Origin: VAZQ01 sp963817135
GTDB lineage: Bacteria; Pseudomonadota; Alphaproteobacteria; Rhizobiales; Xanthobacteraceae
Assembly (NCBI GenBank): GCA_963817135.1
Contig: CAWFNG010000015.1
Span: 124,001-188,000, forward strand
Direction of reading: 5' to 3'
Length of the DNA: 64,000 nucleotides
Part shown: in pieces, positions 25,331 through 34,114 of the stretch
Numbering within the stretch: the first letter of the stretch is position 1
Layout: each line of letters opens with the position of its first letter
Position numbers and translations under genes: made by a program
Notes under the pieces: model-generated
Seen by the model: the letters and a program-made list of their open reading frames with translations, nothing else
Told to the model about the DNA's origin: nothing
Database searches by the model: none

Positions 25331-26050
25331 TTATTGCCCGGCTTCGGTCGCGACCAGCTTCCAATTGGGGTCACGCGAGGAAAGGTCGCGCGCGAACGTC
25401 CATACGTCCGTTACATCGGTGACTTTTTCAGGGCTGCCCTCGATGGCGTTTCCCGCCTTGTCGCGGGTAACGGAGATGAGCTGGGAGACAAAACGGACGG
25501 TGATATGCGCCATGCGTCCGCGCAGTTCGGCAGCGGTGATATCGGACTTTTCGATCGTCACGAACCGCGTCTCGATCGTCTCGCCCTTGCTTTCACGCTC
25601 GCGAATGGAACCTTCAAACCCGTCGTAGACTTCGCGGGAAAGCAGGTTTTTCAGGGCGCGGCGGTCGCCTTCGGCATAAGCGAGCACAATCATCTCATAG
25701 GCCGCGCGCGCCCCGGCGATGAAATGCTTCGCGTCGAAGGCCTTGTCTTCGGCGGCGATAGCGTCGAGCCCGGTTGCGGTCGCCGAGCCGGTCTCGGCGA
25801 TCCCTTTCCACCGTTCGGCAAGTTCGGCGGGCTCGGCGGCTTTCGGCGCGGCTTCGGCAGCGGTACGGCCGGGCAAAGCGACGACGTTGTCCTTGTTCGC
25901 CCCGCGCACTGCGTCACGCGCGGAATAGGGGTCATAGGGCGGCCGTTCTCGGCCCGTGCGCTGGCCAAGCACGCTGCGCAGGCGCAGGAAGATGAACACC
26001 GCCAGCGCCAGGAAAATGATGGTGTAGATGTCGAAGTAGATGTCGAACAC
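25331..26050 (-). CDS. Tim44/TimA domain membrane-associated protein
   Basis: 239 residues. A single N-terminal helix (IIFLALAVFIFLRLRSVLG) is followed by GQRTGRERPPYDPY, an acidic/Ala linker, and the Tim44-like C-terminal domain: FIAGARAAYEMIVLAYAEGDRRALKNLLSREVYDGF and VTDVWTFARDLSSRDPNWKLVAT. Alphaproteobacterial homologues of mitochondrial Tim44 have this exact layout and lie between secB and mltA. Their role in inner-membrane protein handling is inferred rather than settled. Confidence 0.93.
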   Translation of the reverse strand: MFDIYFDIYTIIFLALAVFIFLRLRSVLGQRTGRERPPYDPYSARDAVRGANKDNVVALPGRTAAEAAPKAAEPAELAERWKGIAETGSATATGLDAIAAEDKAFDAKHFIAGARAAYEMIVLAYAEGDRRALKNLLSREVYDGFEGSIRERESKGETIETRFVTIEKSDITAAELRGRMAHITVRFVSQLISVTRDKAGNAIEGSPEKVTDVTDVWTFARDLSSRDPNWKLVATEAGQ

Positions 26051-26425
26051 CTCTCGCTCGCTGTGAGCAGCCGGTAAAGGCGCTCGATCGGGGGGCAGAC
26101 CCTAAGAAGAAAGCTGCGGAGCTACCGGTCGGTTCCCACGCTCGCTCGCCGCGGGGCCGCAATCGTCCAAAGGTCTGCGCCAACCTACCGGCGCGTCTCG
26201 ACTTTCGCCCGGAACATAGACGATCCCAACCATGGCGCCAACAAGGCTCATACGGGAAGCATAGGGGAAGCTGGAACCAGGGTTGATGCGCTTGCAAGGC
26301 GCGAAAACCGCTTCTTTTGCGACGGCAGTGGAATTTCGCTCCTTTTCAACGTCCTTGTCGCGGGCAGGCCCCTGTGTTAGCCACCGCGAAACCTGTAGTA
26401 CGCGAACGGGGAAAGGTTGAGTTTC
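26051..26425. other. Divergent tim44/secB intergenic region
   Basis: 375 bp separating two divergent genes; it must hold both promoters. I see no convincing gene, repeat or terminator. Related genomes often carry fxsA here; no FxsA-like frame is present. A GGGGAAAGG ribosome site lies just before the secB ATG. Confidence 0.5.
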
Positions 26426-26950
26426 ATGTCGACACCCGGCAATGGCGGCCCGGCGACAACTCCGGGAAATGGCGGTCAGGCACAAGCCGCGCCCGGTCCA
26501 CAGCAGGCGCACCTCAATGTTCTTGCTCAATATATCAAGGACTTCTCGTTCGAGAATCCAAACGCGCCGCGCTCGCTCAATCCCAACCAGGCACAGCCCG
26601 CCATTCAGATTCAAATCAATGTCGGGGTCCAACAGCTCGCGGAAACCGATTACGAAGTTTCCCTCAAGCTGGAGGGAAAGGCAGAGAGCACGGGGACCGT
26701 TCTGTTCGTGTTCGACCTGACATTCGCCGGCGTGTTCCGGGTACTCAATGTGCCGCAGCAGCAGATGCAGCCGCTGATCATGATCGAATGCCCGCGCCTC
26801 TTGTTTCCATTCGCGCGCGAAATCGTGGCTACGGCCGTCCGCAACGGCGGCTTTCCGCCGCTTCTTCTTGACCCCGTCGACTTCGTCGCGCTCTATCAAC
26901 AGCGCGCCGCACAGATGCAGGCGCAGCCGGCCGCTCCGACCACTCCTTAA
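26426..26950 (+). CDS. secB: Protein-export chaperone SecB
   Basis: 174 residues. It holds preproteins unfolded and delivers them to SecA. Family segments: HLNVLAQYIKDFSFENPNAP, IQINVGVQQLAETDYEVSLKLEGKA, LTFAGVFRVLNVP, IECPRLLFPFAREIVATAVRNGGFPPLLLDPVDF. The N-terminal 25 residues are Gly/Pro/Thr-rich and non-conserved. The start is ATG 26426 after GGGGAAAGG; a TTG nine bases earlier is less likely. Confidence 0.98.
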   Translation: MSTPGNGGPATTPGNGGQAQAAPGPQQAHLNVLAQYIKDFSFENPNAPRSLNPNQAQPAIQIQINVGVQQLAETDYEVSLKLEGKAESTGTVLFVFDLTFAGVFRVLNVPQQQMQPLIMIECPRLLFPFAREIVATAVRNGGFPPLLLDPVDFVALYQQRAAQMQAQPAAPTTP

Positions 26951-26957
26951 GCCTCTA

Positions 26958-27650
26958 TTACGTCCCCAGATATTCCCGCCAGACCGCGTTTTCCCCGAGG
27001 CTCGCGATGAAGTCACAATGGGCTTGGCGTTCCTCGTCGGAAAGGCGAGATGGGAGCGCTTGCGGCCGCACGCGAATTGAAGCGGCAACCACGGTGGCGC
27101 TGGCAAGGGTACTGGTTTGCGCCAAAATCAGTTGCGCTTGTCGGGCATCGGTCAGCTCGACATAGACCTCGGCGAGAAGCTCGGCATCGAGCAAGGCACC
27201 GTGCTTGCTGCGGCGAGAATTGTCGATGCCGTAACGCGCACACAGATCGTCGAGCCGGTTCGGACCGGCCGGATGCTTGCGCCGCGCCAGCAGCAAGGTA
27301 TCGACGAGGCGCTCGCGCCCGAGCGTCTTCTTTCCCGCTCGTTCGAGCTCGGCATTGAGGAACCCCAGATCGAACAAGGCATTGTGCGCGACCAGCGGCG
27401 CATCGCCGAGAAAGCCGACCAATTCCTCGACAATATCGGCAAATCGCGGCTTGTCGCTGAGGAAATCGATAGAGAGACCGTGAACTGCGACTGCTTCCGA
27501 AGGGACTTCGCGTTCGGGGTTTACGTAGCGGTGGAAATATTGCCCGCTTGGAAATCGATTGACCAGCTCGATGCAGCCGACCTCGATCAAGCGATGCCCC
27601 TGCAAAGGATCAAGACCGGTGGTCTCGGTATCGAGCACGATTTCGCGCAT
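26958..27650 (-). CDS. dnaQ: DNA polymerase III epsilon subunit (3'-5' proofreading exonuclease)
   Basis: 230 residues of the DEDDh exonuclease family: motif I VLDTETTGLDP, motif II VAHNALFDLGFLN, motif III with HGALLDAELLAEVYVEL. The first residues are MREIVLDTETTG, the usual alphaproteobacterial start. It converges with secB (7 bp between stops) and lies downstream of coaE, the standard origin-proximal arrangement. Confidence 0.97.
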   Translation of the reverse strand: MREIVLDTETTGLDPLQGHRLIEVGCIELVNRFPSGQYFHRYVNPEREVPSEAVAVHGLSIDFLSDKPRFADIVEELVGFLGDAPLVAHNALFDLGFLNAELERAGKKTLGRERLVDTLLLARRKHPAGPNRLDDLCARYGIDNSRRSKHGALLDAELLAEVYVELTDARQAQLILAQTSTLASATVVAASIRVRPQALPSRLSDEERQAHCDFIASLGENAVWREYLGT

Positions 27651-27669
27651 TCAATCCCTGGTCGGCAAA

Positions 27670-28269
27670 TCACTTTCGCCGTTTTGGCATGGTAGCAATG
27701 GCGGCAAGAATCGCACGTACCTGCTCGCGTGTCGCGTCGAAGGCGCCGGAAGTGTCCACCACAAAATCCGCACGCCGGCGCTTTTCCGCATCGGGCATTT
27801 GCTTTTGCAGGATGGCTTCGAGTTTATCGAGCGTCATGCCGGGGCGCGCGAGCACGCGTGAATGTTGCATTTCGGCAGGCGCCGATACGACCACGACTGC
27901 ATCGACCCGCCGATCGCCGCCGGTTTCAAAGAGGAGCGGAATGTCGAGGACGGCAACCTTTTCGCCGCGCGCCTCCGCCTCGGCGAGAAGCTGCCGCTCG
28001 GCCTGCTGCACGAGCGGGTGAACGATCGCTTCCAGCCGCTGCAGGGCGGCGGGATCGCCGAGGACGCGCGCGGCGAGCTTTTCGCGGTCAACCCTGCCAT
28101 TCACGGTCGTGCCGGGGAACGCCGCCTCGATCGCCGGCACTGCCTCTTTCTCATAAAGACGGTGCACCACCGCGTCGGCGTCATGCACGGGGACTCCTTC
28201 CTCGGCAAAGAGGCGCGCCGTTGCCGATTTGCCCATGCCGAGCGAGCCGGTGAGACCGATGATGAACAT
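27670..28269 (-). CDS. coaE: Dephospho-CoA kinase
   Basis: 199 residues. It phosphorylates dephospho-CoA, the last CoA step. P-loop IIGLTGSLGMGKSATARLF at the N-terminus, VHDADAVVHRLYE, FPGTTVNGRVDREKLAARV, HPLVQQAERQLLA, and VLDIPLLFETGGD. It follows maf by only 9 bp. In most Rhizobiales aroE lies between maf and coaE; here it is absent. Confidence 0.97.
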   Translation of the reverse strand: MFIIGLTGSLGMGKSATARLFAEEGVPVHDADAVVHRLYEKEAVPAIEAAFPGTTVNGRVDREKLAARVLGDPAALQRLEAIVHPLVQQAERQLLAEAEARGEKVAVLDIPLLFETGGDRRVDAVVVVSAPAEMQHSRVLARPGMTLDKLEAILQKQMPDAEKRRRADFVVDTSGAFDATREQVRAILAAIATMPKRRK

Positions 28270-28278
28270 GCGCGAAGG

Positions 28279-28887
28279 TCAGCTTAACAGGTAGCCCTGT
28301 CCGCGCAGAAACCGCAGCAGCGGAAAGAGCGGCAGTCCGAGAATGACAAAATGATCGCCCTCGATTTTCTCAAAAAGCTGGATGCCGGCTTTTTCCAGCT
28401 GGTAGGCGCCAACGCTGGCGGTTGCCCCGTCTCCCGCGACGTCGAGGTAGCGATCGACAAATTCATCGCTGAACGCGCGCATGGTAAGCCGCGCGATGTC
28501 GCGATGCTCGAACAGGATTGCATTGTCCCGGGCAAGCGCAATTGCGCTGTGCAGTTCGTGGGTTCGGTTGCGCAGCGCCAGGAGCTGCGCGCGCGCAGCT
28601 CCCCGATCCGCCGGCTTGGCGAAGCGACGGCTGCCGAGCGCCAAGGTCTGATCAGCGCCCAAGACCAATGCCTCCGGCCGCCGGGCCGCAACGGCGAGCG
28701 CCTTTTCCCGCGCGAGCAGCGCCGCTGTCTCTCCGGCATTGGCGGTAGCCGCACGACGCTCAATCTCCCGCTCGTCGAGATCGGCGGGCTCAACCTCGTG
28801 GGGAATTTCCGCTGCGCGCAGAATGGCATGCCTTGTCGCGCTTTTCGACGCGAGGATCAACGCATGCTCCGCCGCCCACAGCCCCAC
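28279..28887 (-). CDS. maf: Maf family nucleotide pyrophosphatase
   Basis: 202 residues. Maf proteins hydrolyse non-canonical or modified nucleoside triphosphates. Segments: LILASKSATRHAILRAAEIPHEV at the N-terminus, LAREKALAVAARRPEALVLGADQTL with the catalytic Asp, and DVAGDGATASVGAYQLEKAG near the C-terminus (family GKAGAYxIQ-like). It starts 2 bp after the ppsR stop. The gene name is used for the family; specificity (dTTP versus others) cannot be read from the sequence. Confidence 0.92.
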   Translation of the reverse strand: MGLWAAEHALILASKSATRHAILRAAEIPHEVEPADLDEREIERRAATANAGETAALLAREKALAVAARRPEALVLGADQTLALGSRRFAKPADRGAARAQLLALRNRTHELHSAIALARDNAILFEHRDIARLTMRAFSDEFVDRYLDVAGDGATASVGAYQLEKAGIQLFEKIEGDHFVILGLPLFPLLRFLRGQGYLLS

Positions 28888-28889
28888 GG

Positions 28890-29729
28890 CTACTGCAGCG
28901 GCTGCCGCCGCCGGCCCGCCAACAAACTCAAGACTGCGGCTGCCGTCTCCTCAATCGAACGGCGGGTAACGTCGATGCTTGGCCAATTGTGACGGGCGCA
29001 CAGCTTGCGCGAGAACGCAACCTCTTCGGCCACGGCTTTGCGGTCGATGTACTGATCGCCATCATGGTGGGCTTTGAGCCCAAGCAGGCGATTTTGCCGA
29101 ATCTGCACAATGCGCTCGGGGCTGGCATAGAGGCCAACGACCAGCGGATGCGCCAGCTCTTCCACGTGTCGAGAGAGGGCCATGCCGGGAACGAGCGGGA
29201 CATTTCCTGTCTTGACCCCGCGGTTTGCGAGATAAATGGAGGTTGGAGTCTTTGACGTGCGTGACACGCCGACGAGAACGACGTCCGCTTGTTCAAGACC
29301 ATCGAGATGCTGACCATCGTCGTGCAGCATGGTGAAGTTGAGCGCATCGATGCGCTTGAAATATTCGGCATTGAGTACGTGCTGCGCGCCGACGCGATGG
29401 GACGTTTCCGCGCCAAGGTAGGATTGCAGGAGTTGCAGCACAGGCCCAAGGATGGACAGGCACGGAAGGCCAAGCTCGCGACAGTGTTTTTCCAGCCGTT
29501 GCAGCAACTCCTCATCGAGCAGCGTATAGAGCACAATGCCGGGTAAATCCTCGATTTCCGCCAACACGCGATCGAGTTGTTTTTGCGTTCGCACCAGGGG
29601 ATAGACGTGCTCGACCGGCAGGATCTTGGTGTATTGCGCAGTTGCAGCCCGGGCTACCGTCGTGAGGGTCTCGCCGGTTGCATCGGAAACGAGGTGAAGA
29701 TGGAAATAACTGCCTGCCCGCTGTGGCAT
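28890..29729 (-). CDS. ppsR: Pyruvate, water/phosphate dikinase regulatory protein (DUF299 kinase/pyrophosphorylase)
   Basis: 279 residues from ATG 29729 (MPQRAGSYFHLHLVSDATGETL). The family P-loop GVSRTSKTPTSIYLANRG and YIDRKAVAEEVAFSRKL are present. Such proteins phosphorylate and dephosphorylate PEP synthase or PPDK. The gene is the alphaproteobacterial counterpart of Rickettsia RP001 and Caulobacter CC_0001, which flank the chromosome origin opposite hemE, exactly as here. The open frame extends to 29846 with no family similarity. Confidence 0.93.
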   Translation of the reverse strand: MPQRAGSYFHLHLVSDATGETLTTVARAATAQYTKILPVEHVYPLVRTQKQLDRVLAEIEDLPGIVLYTLLDEELLQRLEKHCRELGLPCLSILGPVLQLLQSYLGAETSHRVGAQHVLNAEYFKRIDALNFTMLHDDGQHLDGLEQADVVLVGVSRTSKTPTSIYLANRGVKTGNVPLVPGMALSRHVEELAHPLVVGLYASPERIVQIRQNRLLGLKAHHDGDQYIDRKAVAEEVAFSRKLCARHNWPSIDVTRRSIEETAAAVLSLLAGRRRQPLQ

Positions 29730-30105
29730 GATATTGAGCACAATAACATGTTGATCAGTGGGGAGAAGGCCATGCGCCGTTGCAAACCGCAAGCCCTTGG
29801 TCCACAGCGGAGGCAAAGTTTCCCCGTCGAGAATCCCGGGAGACAATCAAAACGCCGGGACCTGCGCATGAATAACATGTGAATGCCCGGGGGATAATTT
29901 GAACGCAAGGCGGCTGTTACCCATACAGGCTGCATGCGACTACGCTATCCAGACTAACGGCTTGCGAAATCAAAAACGCTGGAAAAGGTAGAGCAACGGG
30001 GATGGCTTGTGGAGGAAGAGTCATGAGTCAAATGAACCGCCTAAGAACTACAAAAGTAAGATTCTAGATCTGTTTTGCAGAAACGATTTGATCGAGAGCT
30101 AATGC
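29730..30105. other. Candidate chromosomal origin region (oriC) between ppsR and hemE
   Basis: 376 bp with no gene, between two divergent genes that flank oriC in Caulobacter and Rickettsia. DnaA-box-like sequences: CGTGGATAA at 30105-30113 (complement TTATCCACG, one base from consensus), overlapping the hemE start, and TGGTCCACA at 29798-29806 (one base from the Caulobacter G-box TGATCCACA). Weaker matches are at 29890-29897 (GGGATAAT) and 30009-30017 (TGTGGAGGA). AT-rich runs occur around 29840-29855 and 29965-29985. No clear CtrA site (TTAA-N7-TTAA) was found. The assignment rests mainly on synteny. Confidence 0.5.
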
Positions 30106-31128
30106 GTGGATAAACCACTGCTTGATGTCTTGGATAGGCATTGCCGCAGGCCTCCGCCGGTATGGCTGATGCGGCAAGCGGGACGCTATCTGCCGGAATA
30201 CCGTGCGGTTCGTGCGAACGCAGGCGACTTCCTCAAGCTTTGCCTGACTCCGCGGCTGGCAGCGGAAGTAACGCTTCAACCGGTACGCCGCTTCCAATTC
30301 GATGCAGCAATCCTGTTCTCAGATATTCTGGTCGTTCCCCACGCGATGGGACAACGGGTATGGTTCACAGAGGGTGAAGGACCGCAGCTCGAGCCAATTG
30401 TGAACGGCAAGGACGTAGACCGCCTTAAACGGGAAATTGATGAAAGCATCCTTGCGCCAGTCTATGAGGCCATCAGTCTGGTCAAGGCAAAACTGCCGGG
30501 AGATGTTGCTCTCCTGGGTTTCTGTGGTGCACCGTGGACCGTTGCGAGTTATATGATTGCCGGTCGGGGAACGCCCGGCCAGGAGCCGGCGCGACTGTTT
30601 GCCTATCGTGAGCCAGGTACGTTTGCCGCGCTGATTGACGTTCTGATTGATGTATCTGCTGCCCATCTAGCTCGACAACTCAAGGCAGGCGCCGATGCCG
30701 TGCAGATATTCGACAGCTGGGCGGGGATTTTGCCGTCGCAGGAATTTTCCCGCTGGTGTGTGGAACCGACCCGGCGCATCGTTGAGAAGCTGCGCAACGA
30801 GGTGGAAGGGGCGAAGATAATCGGCTTCCCGCGTAATGCCGGCACCAGCCTGTTGCGCTATGTGGAAATCGTTCCGGTCGATGCAATCGGGTTGGATTGG
30901 AGCGTCGAGCTTGCTTTTGCCCGCGGCCAGATCCAGTCGCGCATCCCGGTGCAGGGCAACCTCGACCCTTTGGTGCTTACCGCCGGCGGAAATGCGCTCG
31001 ATCGTGCGGTCGATGATATTCTGCGGGCATTCTCCGATGCGCCTTTCATCTTCAATCTCGGGCATGGCATCCTGCCTGACACTCCCTTGGCACATGTCGA
31101 GCAGATGCTCGCGCGCGTGCGCCGATAA
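30106..31128 (+). CDS. hemE: Uroporphyrinogen decarboxylase
   Basis: 340 residues. It converts uroporphyrinogen III to coproporphyrinogen III in heme synthesis. Signatures: VWLMRQAGRYLPEYR near residue 20, FSDILVVPHAMG, GFCGAPWTVASYMIAG, QIFDSWAGILPSQEF and NLGHGILPDTP. The start is a GTG (GTGGATAAACC), since no ATG exists in frame upstream. It overlaps a DnaA-box-like sequence, which suggests that hemE expression and origin function are physically linked here. Confidence 0.97.
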   Translation: MDKPLLDVLDRHCRRPPPVWLMRQAGRYLPEYRAVRANAGDFLKLCLTPRLAAEVTLQPVRRFQFDAAILFSDILVVPHAMGQRVWFTEGEGPQLEPIVNGKDVDRLKREIDESILAPVYEAISLVKAKLPGDVALLGFCGAPWTVASYMIAGRGTPGQEPARLFAYREPGTFAALIDVLIDVSAAHLARQLKAGADAVQIFDSWAGILPSQEFSRWCVEPTRRIVEKLRNEVEGAKIIGFPRNAGTSLLRYVEIVPVDAIGLDWSVELAFARGQIQSRIPVQGNLDPLVLTAGGNALDRAVDDILRAFSDAPFIFNLGHGILPDTPLAHVEQMLARVRR

Positions 31129-31550
31129 TGTACGAGTGGATCAAGGCAATGCATGTCATCGCCGTCATCGCCTGGATGGCGGGAATGCTCTATCTGCCGC
31201 GCATCTTCGTCTATCATTGCGCAGCACCGGCACATTCTCCTCAATCCGAGACCTTCAAGGTGATGGAGCGACGGCTCCTTAAAGTCATCATCACTCCCAC
31301 CATGGTCGTTACCTGGGCATTGGGGCTGTGGCTCACCTGGCGAGGCGGCTGGCACAGCTCCGCCTGGTTGCAGATGAAGGTCGTCCTGGTGCTTGCGATG
31401 TCCGCGCTGCATGGGTTTTTTGTCCGTTGGGTGCGCGATTTCGCCGCCGACCGCAACAGGCACTCCGCCAAATTTTTCCGAATTGTCAACGAGGTGCCCA
31501 CGATCCTGATGATGGCTGTCGTCATCCTGGCTGTGGTCAAGCCATTCTAA
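31128..31550 (+). CDS. hemJ: Protoporphyrinogen oxidase HemJ
   Basis: 140 residues with four membrane helices. It has the conserved KAMHVIAVIAWMAGMLYLPRIFVYH at the N-terminus and LKVIITPTMVVTWALGLWL, WLQMKVVLVLAMSALHGFFVR in the middle. HemJ oxidises protoporphyrinogen IX in many alphaproteobacteria lacking HemG or HemY. Its ATG overlaps the hemE stop by one base (TAATG), so the two heme genes form an operon. Confidence 0.95.
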   Translation: MYEWIKAMHVIAVIAWMAGMLYLPRIFVYHCAAPAHSPQSETFKVMERRLLKVIITPTMVVTWALGLWLTWRGGWHSSAWLQMKVVLVLAMSALHGFFVRWVRDFAADRNRHSAKFFRIVNEVPTILMMAVVILAVVKPF

Positions 31551-31769
31551 AAAAGAAGGCTCTTTCGTCGCTGCCCACTTGCGCCAGCAATGAACTTTTC
31601 ATATCTTGCACGTTATCTCCCCTAACGCAGGCACATGCAGGCAGTCGGCCCACTTTGGGACCGGTCACTGCATCGGGTCCCAAGCCAACATCCCCCTTTA
31701 AAGACCTGCGATTTTCCCTCCGTACGATCGGCATTTTGCTGCCGGTCTCTTCCTTAGGATTTACCCCCC

Positions 31770-33035
31770 ATGCGGGAAATGAAACTCCAAGACCTCAAGG
31801 CCAAAACTCCGGCCGAGCTTGTCTCGTTTGCCGAGGAGCTCGAGGTCGAAAATGCCAGCACCATGCGCAAGCAGGAGCTGATGTTCGGCATTCTCAAGCA
31901 ACTCTCCGCCCGCGAAACCGACATCGTCGGCGAAGGCGTGGTCGAGGTGCTCTCCGACGGCTTCGGCTTCCTGCGTTCGCCGGAAGCAAATTATCTGCCC
32001 GGCCCCGACGATATCTATGTCTCGCCGTCGCAAATCCGCCGCTTCGGCTTGCGCACCGGCGATACCATCGACGGTCACATCCGCTCGCCCAAGGAAGGCG
32101 AGCGCTATTTCGCGCTGCTCAAGGTCAACACCATCAATTTCGAGGACCCGGAGAAGGCGCGGCACAAGGTGAATTTCGACAACCTCACGCCGCTTTATCC
32201 CGATGAGCGGCTGCGAATGGAGCACGAGGATGTCACCAAAAAGGATTTGTCGGCGCGGGTGATCGACATCGTCGCTCCGATCGGCAAAGGCCAGCGCGCG
32301 CTGATCGTCTCGCCGCCGCGTACCGGCAAGACCGTGCTCCTGCAGAACATCGCCCACTCCATCACCGCCAATCACCCGGAATGTTATCTGATCGTTCTCC
32401 TTATCGACGAGCGCCCGGAGGAAGTCACCGACATGCAGCGCTCGGTGAAAGGCGAAGTGGTGTCTTCGACCTTCGATGAGCCGGCATCGCGGCACGTGCA
32501 GGTCGCCGAAATGGTGATCGAAAAAGCCAAGCGCCTGGTCGAGCACAGCCGCGACGTGGTCATTCTCCTGGATTCGATTACCCGCCTGGGGCGCGCCTAT
32601 AACACCGTGGTGCCTTCATCCGGCAAGGTATTGACCGGCGGCGTCGACGCCAATGCGCTGCAACGGCCGAAGCGCTTCTTCGGCGCCGCGCGCAACATCG
32701 AGGAGGGCGGCTCGCTGACCATCATCGCGACGGCGCTGATCGATACCGGCAGCCGCATGGACGAGGTGATCTTCGAGGAGTTCAAAGGGACCGGCAATTC
32801 GGAAATCATCCTCGACCGCAAGGTGGCGGACAAGCGCACGTTCCCGGCCATGGACATCACCCGCTCCGGTACGCGCAAGGAGGAGCTGCTGGTGGCGCCC
32901 GATCAGCTCAAGAAAATGTACATCCTGCGCCGCATCCTCAATCCCATGGGCACAATGGATGCCATCGACTTTTTGCTGGACAAGCTGCGCAACACCAAGA
33001 GCAACGCCGATTTCTTCGAATCGATGAACGCGTAG
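31770..33035 (+). CDS. rho: Transcription termination factor Rho
   Basis: 421 residues. The Rho N-terminal helical part (MKLQDLKAKTPAELVSFAEEL) is followed by the RNA-binding cold-shock-like domain (VLSDGFGFLRSPEANYLPGPDDIYVSPSQIRRF). The ATPase domain has Walker A SPPRTGKTVLL (Lys about 187), Q-loop region YNTVVPSSGKVLTGGVDANAL and the R-loop KGTGNSEIIL. The 219-bp gap after hemJ contains no gene and probably holds the rho promoter and leader, a region through which rho is often autoregulated. The expected downstream mnmE is absent. Confidence 0.98.
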   Translation: MREMKLQDLKAKTPAELVSFAEELEVENASTMRKQELMFGILKQLSARETDIVGEGVVEVLSDGFGFLRSPEANYLPGPDDIYVSPSQIRRFGLRTGDTIDGHIRSPKEGERYFALLKVNTINFEDPEKARHKVNFDNLTPLYPDERLRMEHEDVTKKDLSARVIDIVAPIGKGQRALIVSPPRTGKTVLLQNIAHSITANHPECYLIVLLIDERPEEVTDMQRSVKGEVVSSTFDEPASRHVQVAEMVIEKAKRLVEHSRDVVILLDSITRLGRAYNTVVPSSGKVLTGGVDANALQRPKRFFGAARNIEEGGSLTIIATALIDTGSRMDEVIFEEFKGTGNSEIILDRKVADKRTFPAMDITRSGTRKEELLVAPDQLKKMYILRRILNPMGTMDAIDFLLDKLRNTKSNADFFESMNA

Positions 33036-33070
33036 CGTCAGCTGGTATAGCCTGCGTCCGTCGGGGCCAG

Positions 33071-34069
33071 TTATTCTTGAATTTGAATGCCGAGGCGCGT
33101 GACAAGCGCGGTATAGCGCGCGAGATCATCGCGTAAGAACTGCTGGTAGTCAGCCGTGCCATTCTCCTGCATTTGCATCCCGAGCGCGTTCATACGCTCC
33201 GCGATATCGCCCTCGCGCATCGCCTTCGCCACCACCGATTGGAGTTGCGCGACAGTTGTGGTTTGCAGTCCCGCCGGGCCCAGCAACCCGATTTTCGCAG
33301 CGACATCGAATCCGGAATAGCCGAGCTCCGCACACGTCGGCACTCCCGGAACGGCATTCGACCGCAGCAAGGTGCTGATGCACAGGGCTCGCAGCTTATC
33401 TGTCTCAATCAGCGGCTGGACGTTCGGAATTCCCGACCATCCCGCCTCAATCGCGCCCGCCAGGATGGCGCCAACCATTGCTCCGGCGCTGCGGAAGGGG
33501 ACATGTTGAAGCTTGATCCCGGCGCGCTCGGCAAAAATCTCGTGCGTGAACTGGTGGATGGAGCCAACGCCGGGCGACCCGTAGTTGAGTTTGCCGGGTT
33601 TGGCTCGGGCCAATGCGACAAACTCCTGTAGCGTGCTTGCGGGAAGCGAGGGGTGCACAACGAGCACAGTCGGCACATTGACCAGCGCCGTAACAGGGGC
33701 GAAATCGCGCAAGGGGTGGTATGCGAGCTTCGGCTTGAGCGCGGGCTGGATCGCGAGCGTTCCAGAGTCGCCGAAATAAAGCGTGTATCCATCGGGCCGC
33801 GCCGAGGCGACAAACTTGGCCGCGAGACTGCCGCCGGCACCCTGCATGTCCTCAACGACGAATGATTGGCCAAAGGAGGACGTCAGTTTTGCCGCCAGCA
33901 GCCGCGCCAAAACGTCCGGATTGCCGCCAGGGGAGTTGACGATGATGCGGACGGGGTATGTGCTGGCTTCCTGCGAGAGAGCCGGCCACGCCGCCGCAGC
34001 GAACAATATCGCAAGCAAGATTCCCAACATTGCAGTGGCTCGGTGCTGAAAGGGATTTCCGTCGGTCAA
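33071..34069 (-). CDS. Tripartite tricarboxylate transporter substrate-binding protein (Bug family)
   Basis: 332 residues. Signal peptide (AMLGILLAILFAAAAWPALSQ) then the Bug fold: YPVRIIVNSPGGNPDVLARLLAAKL, FVVEDMQGAGGSLAAKFVASARPDGYTLYFG, LPASTLQEFVALARAKPGKLNYGSPGVGS, LQHVPFRSAGAMVGAILAG. These periplasmic receptors bind carboxylates or other small ligands and are vastly amplified in some proteobacteria, mostly as orphans. No TctA/TctB membrane genes are nearby. Ligand unknown. It is the first gene after the synteny break downstream of rho. Confidence 0.9.
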   Translation of the reverse strand: MTDGNPFQHRATAMLGILLAILFAAAAWPALSQEASTYPVRIIVNSPGGNPDVLARLLAAKLTSSFGQSFVVEDMQGAGGSLAAKFVASARPDGYTLYFGDSGTLAIQPALKPKLAYHPLRDFAPVTALVNVPTVLVVHPSLPASTLQEFVALARAKPGKLNYGSPGVGSIHQFTHEIFAERAGIKLQHVPFRSAGAMVGAILAGAIEAGWSGIPNVQPLIETDKLRALCISTLLRSNAVPGVPTCAELGYSGFDVAAKIGLLGPAGLQTTTVAQLQSVVAKAMREGDIAERMNALGMQMQENGTADYQQFLRDDLARYTALVTRLGIQIQE

Positions 34070-34114
34070 GAGGATCGAGTTTTCGACCGTCCATCGGTAT
34101 GCAATCGGGTACGG

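Noticed and set aside
26102..27106. A 334-codon minus-strand frame over the tim44-secB gap and secB
   Set aside because: Antisense to secB and without recognisable protein pattern.
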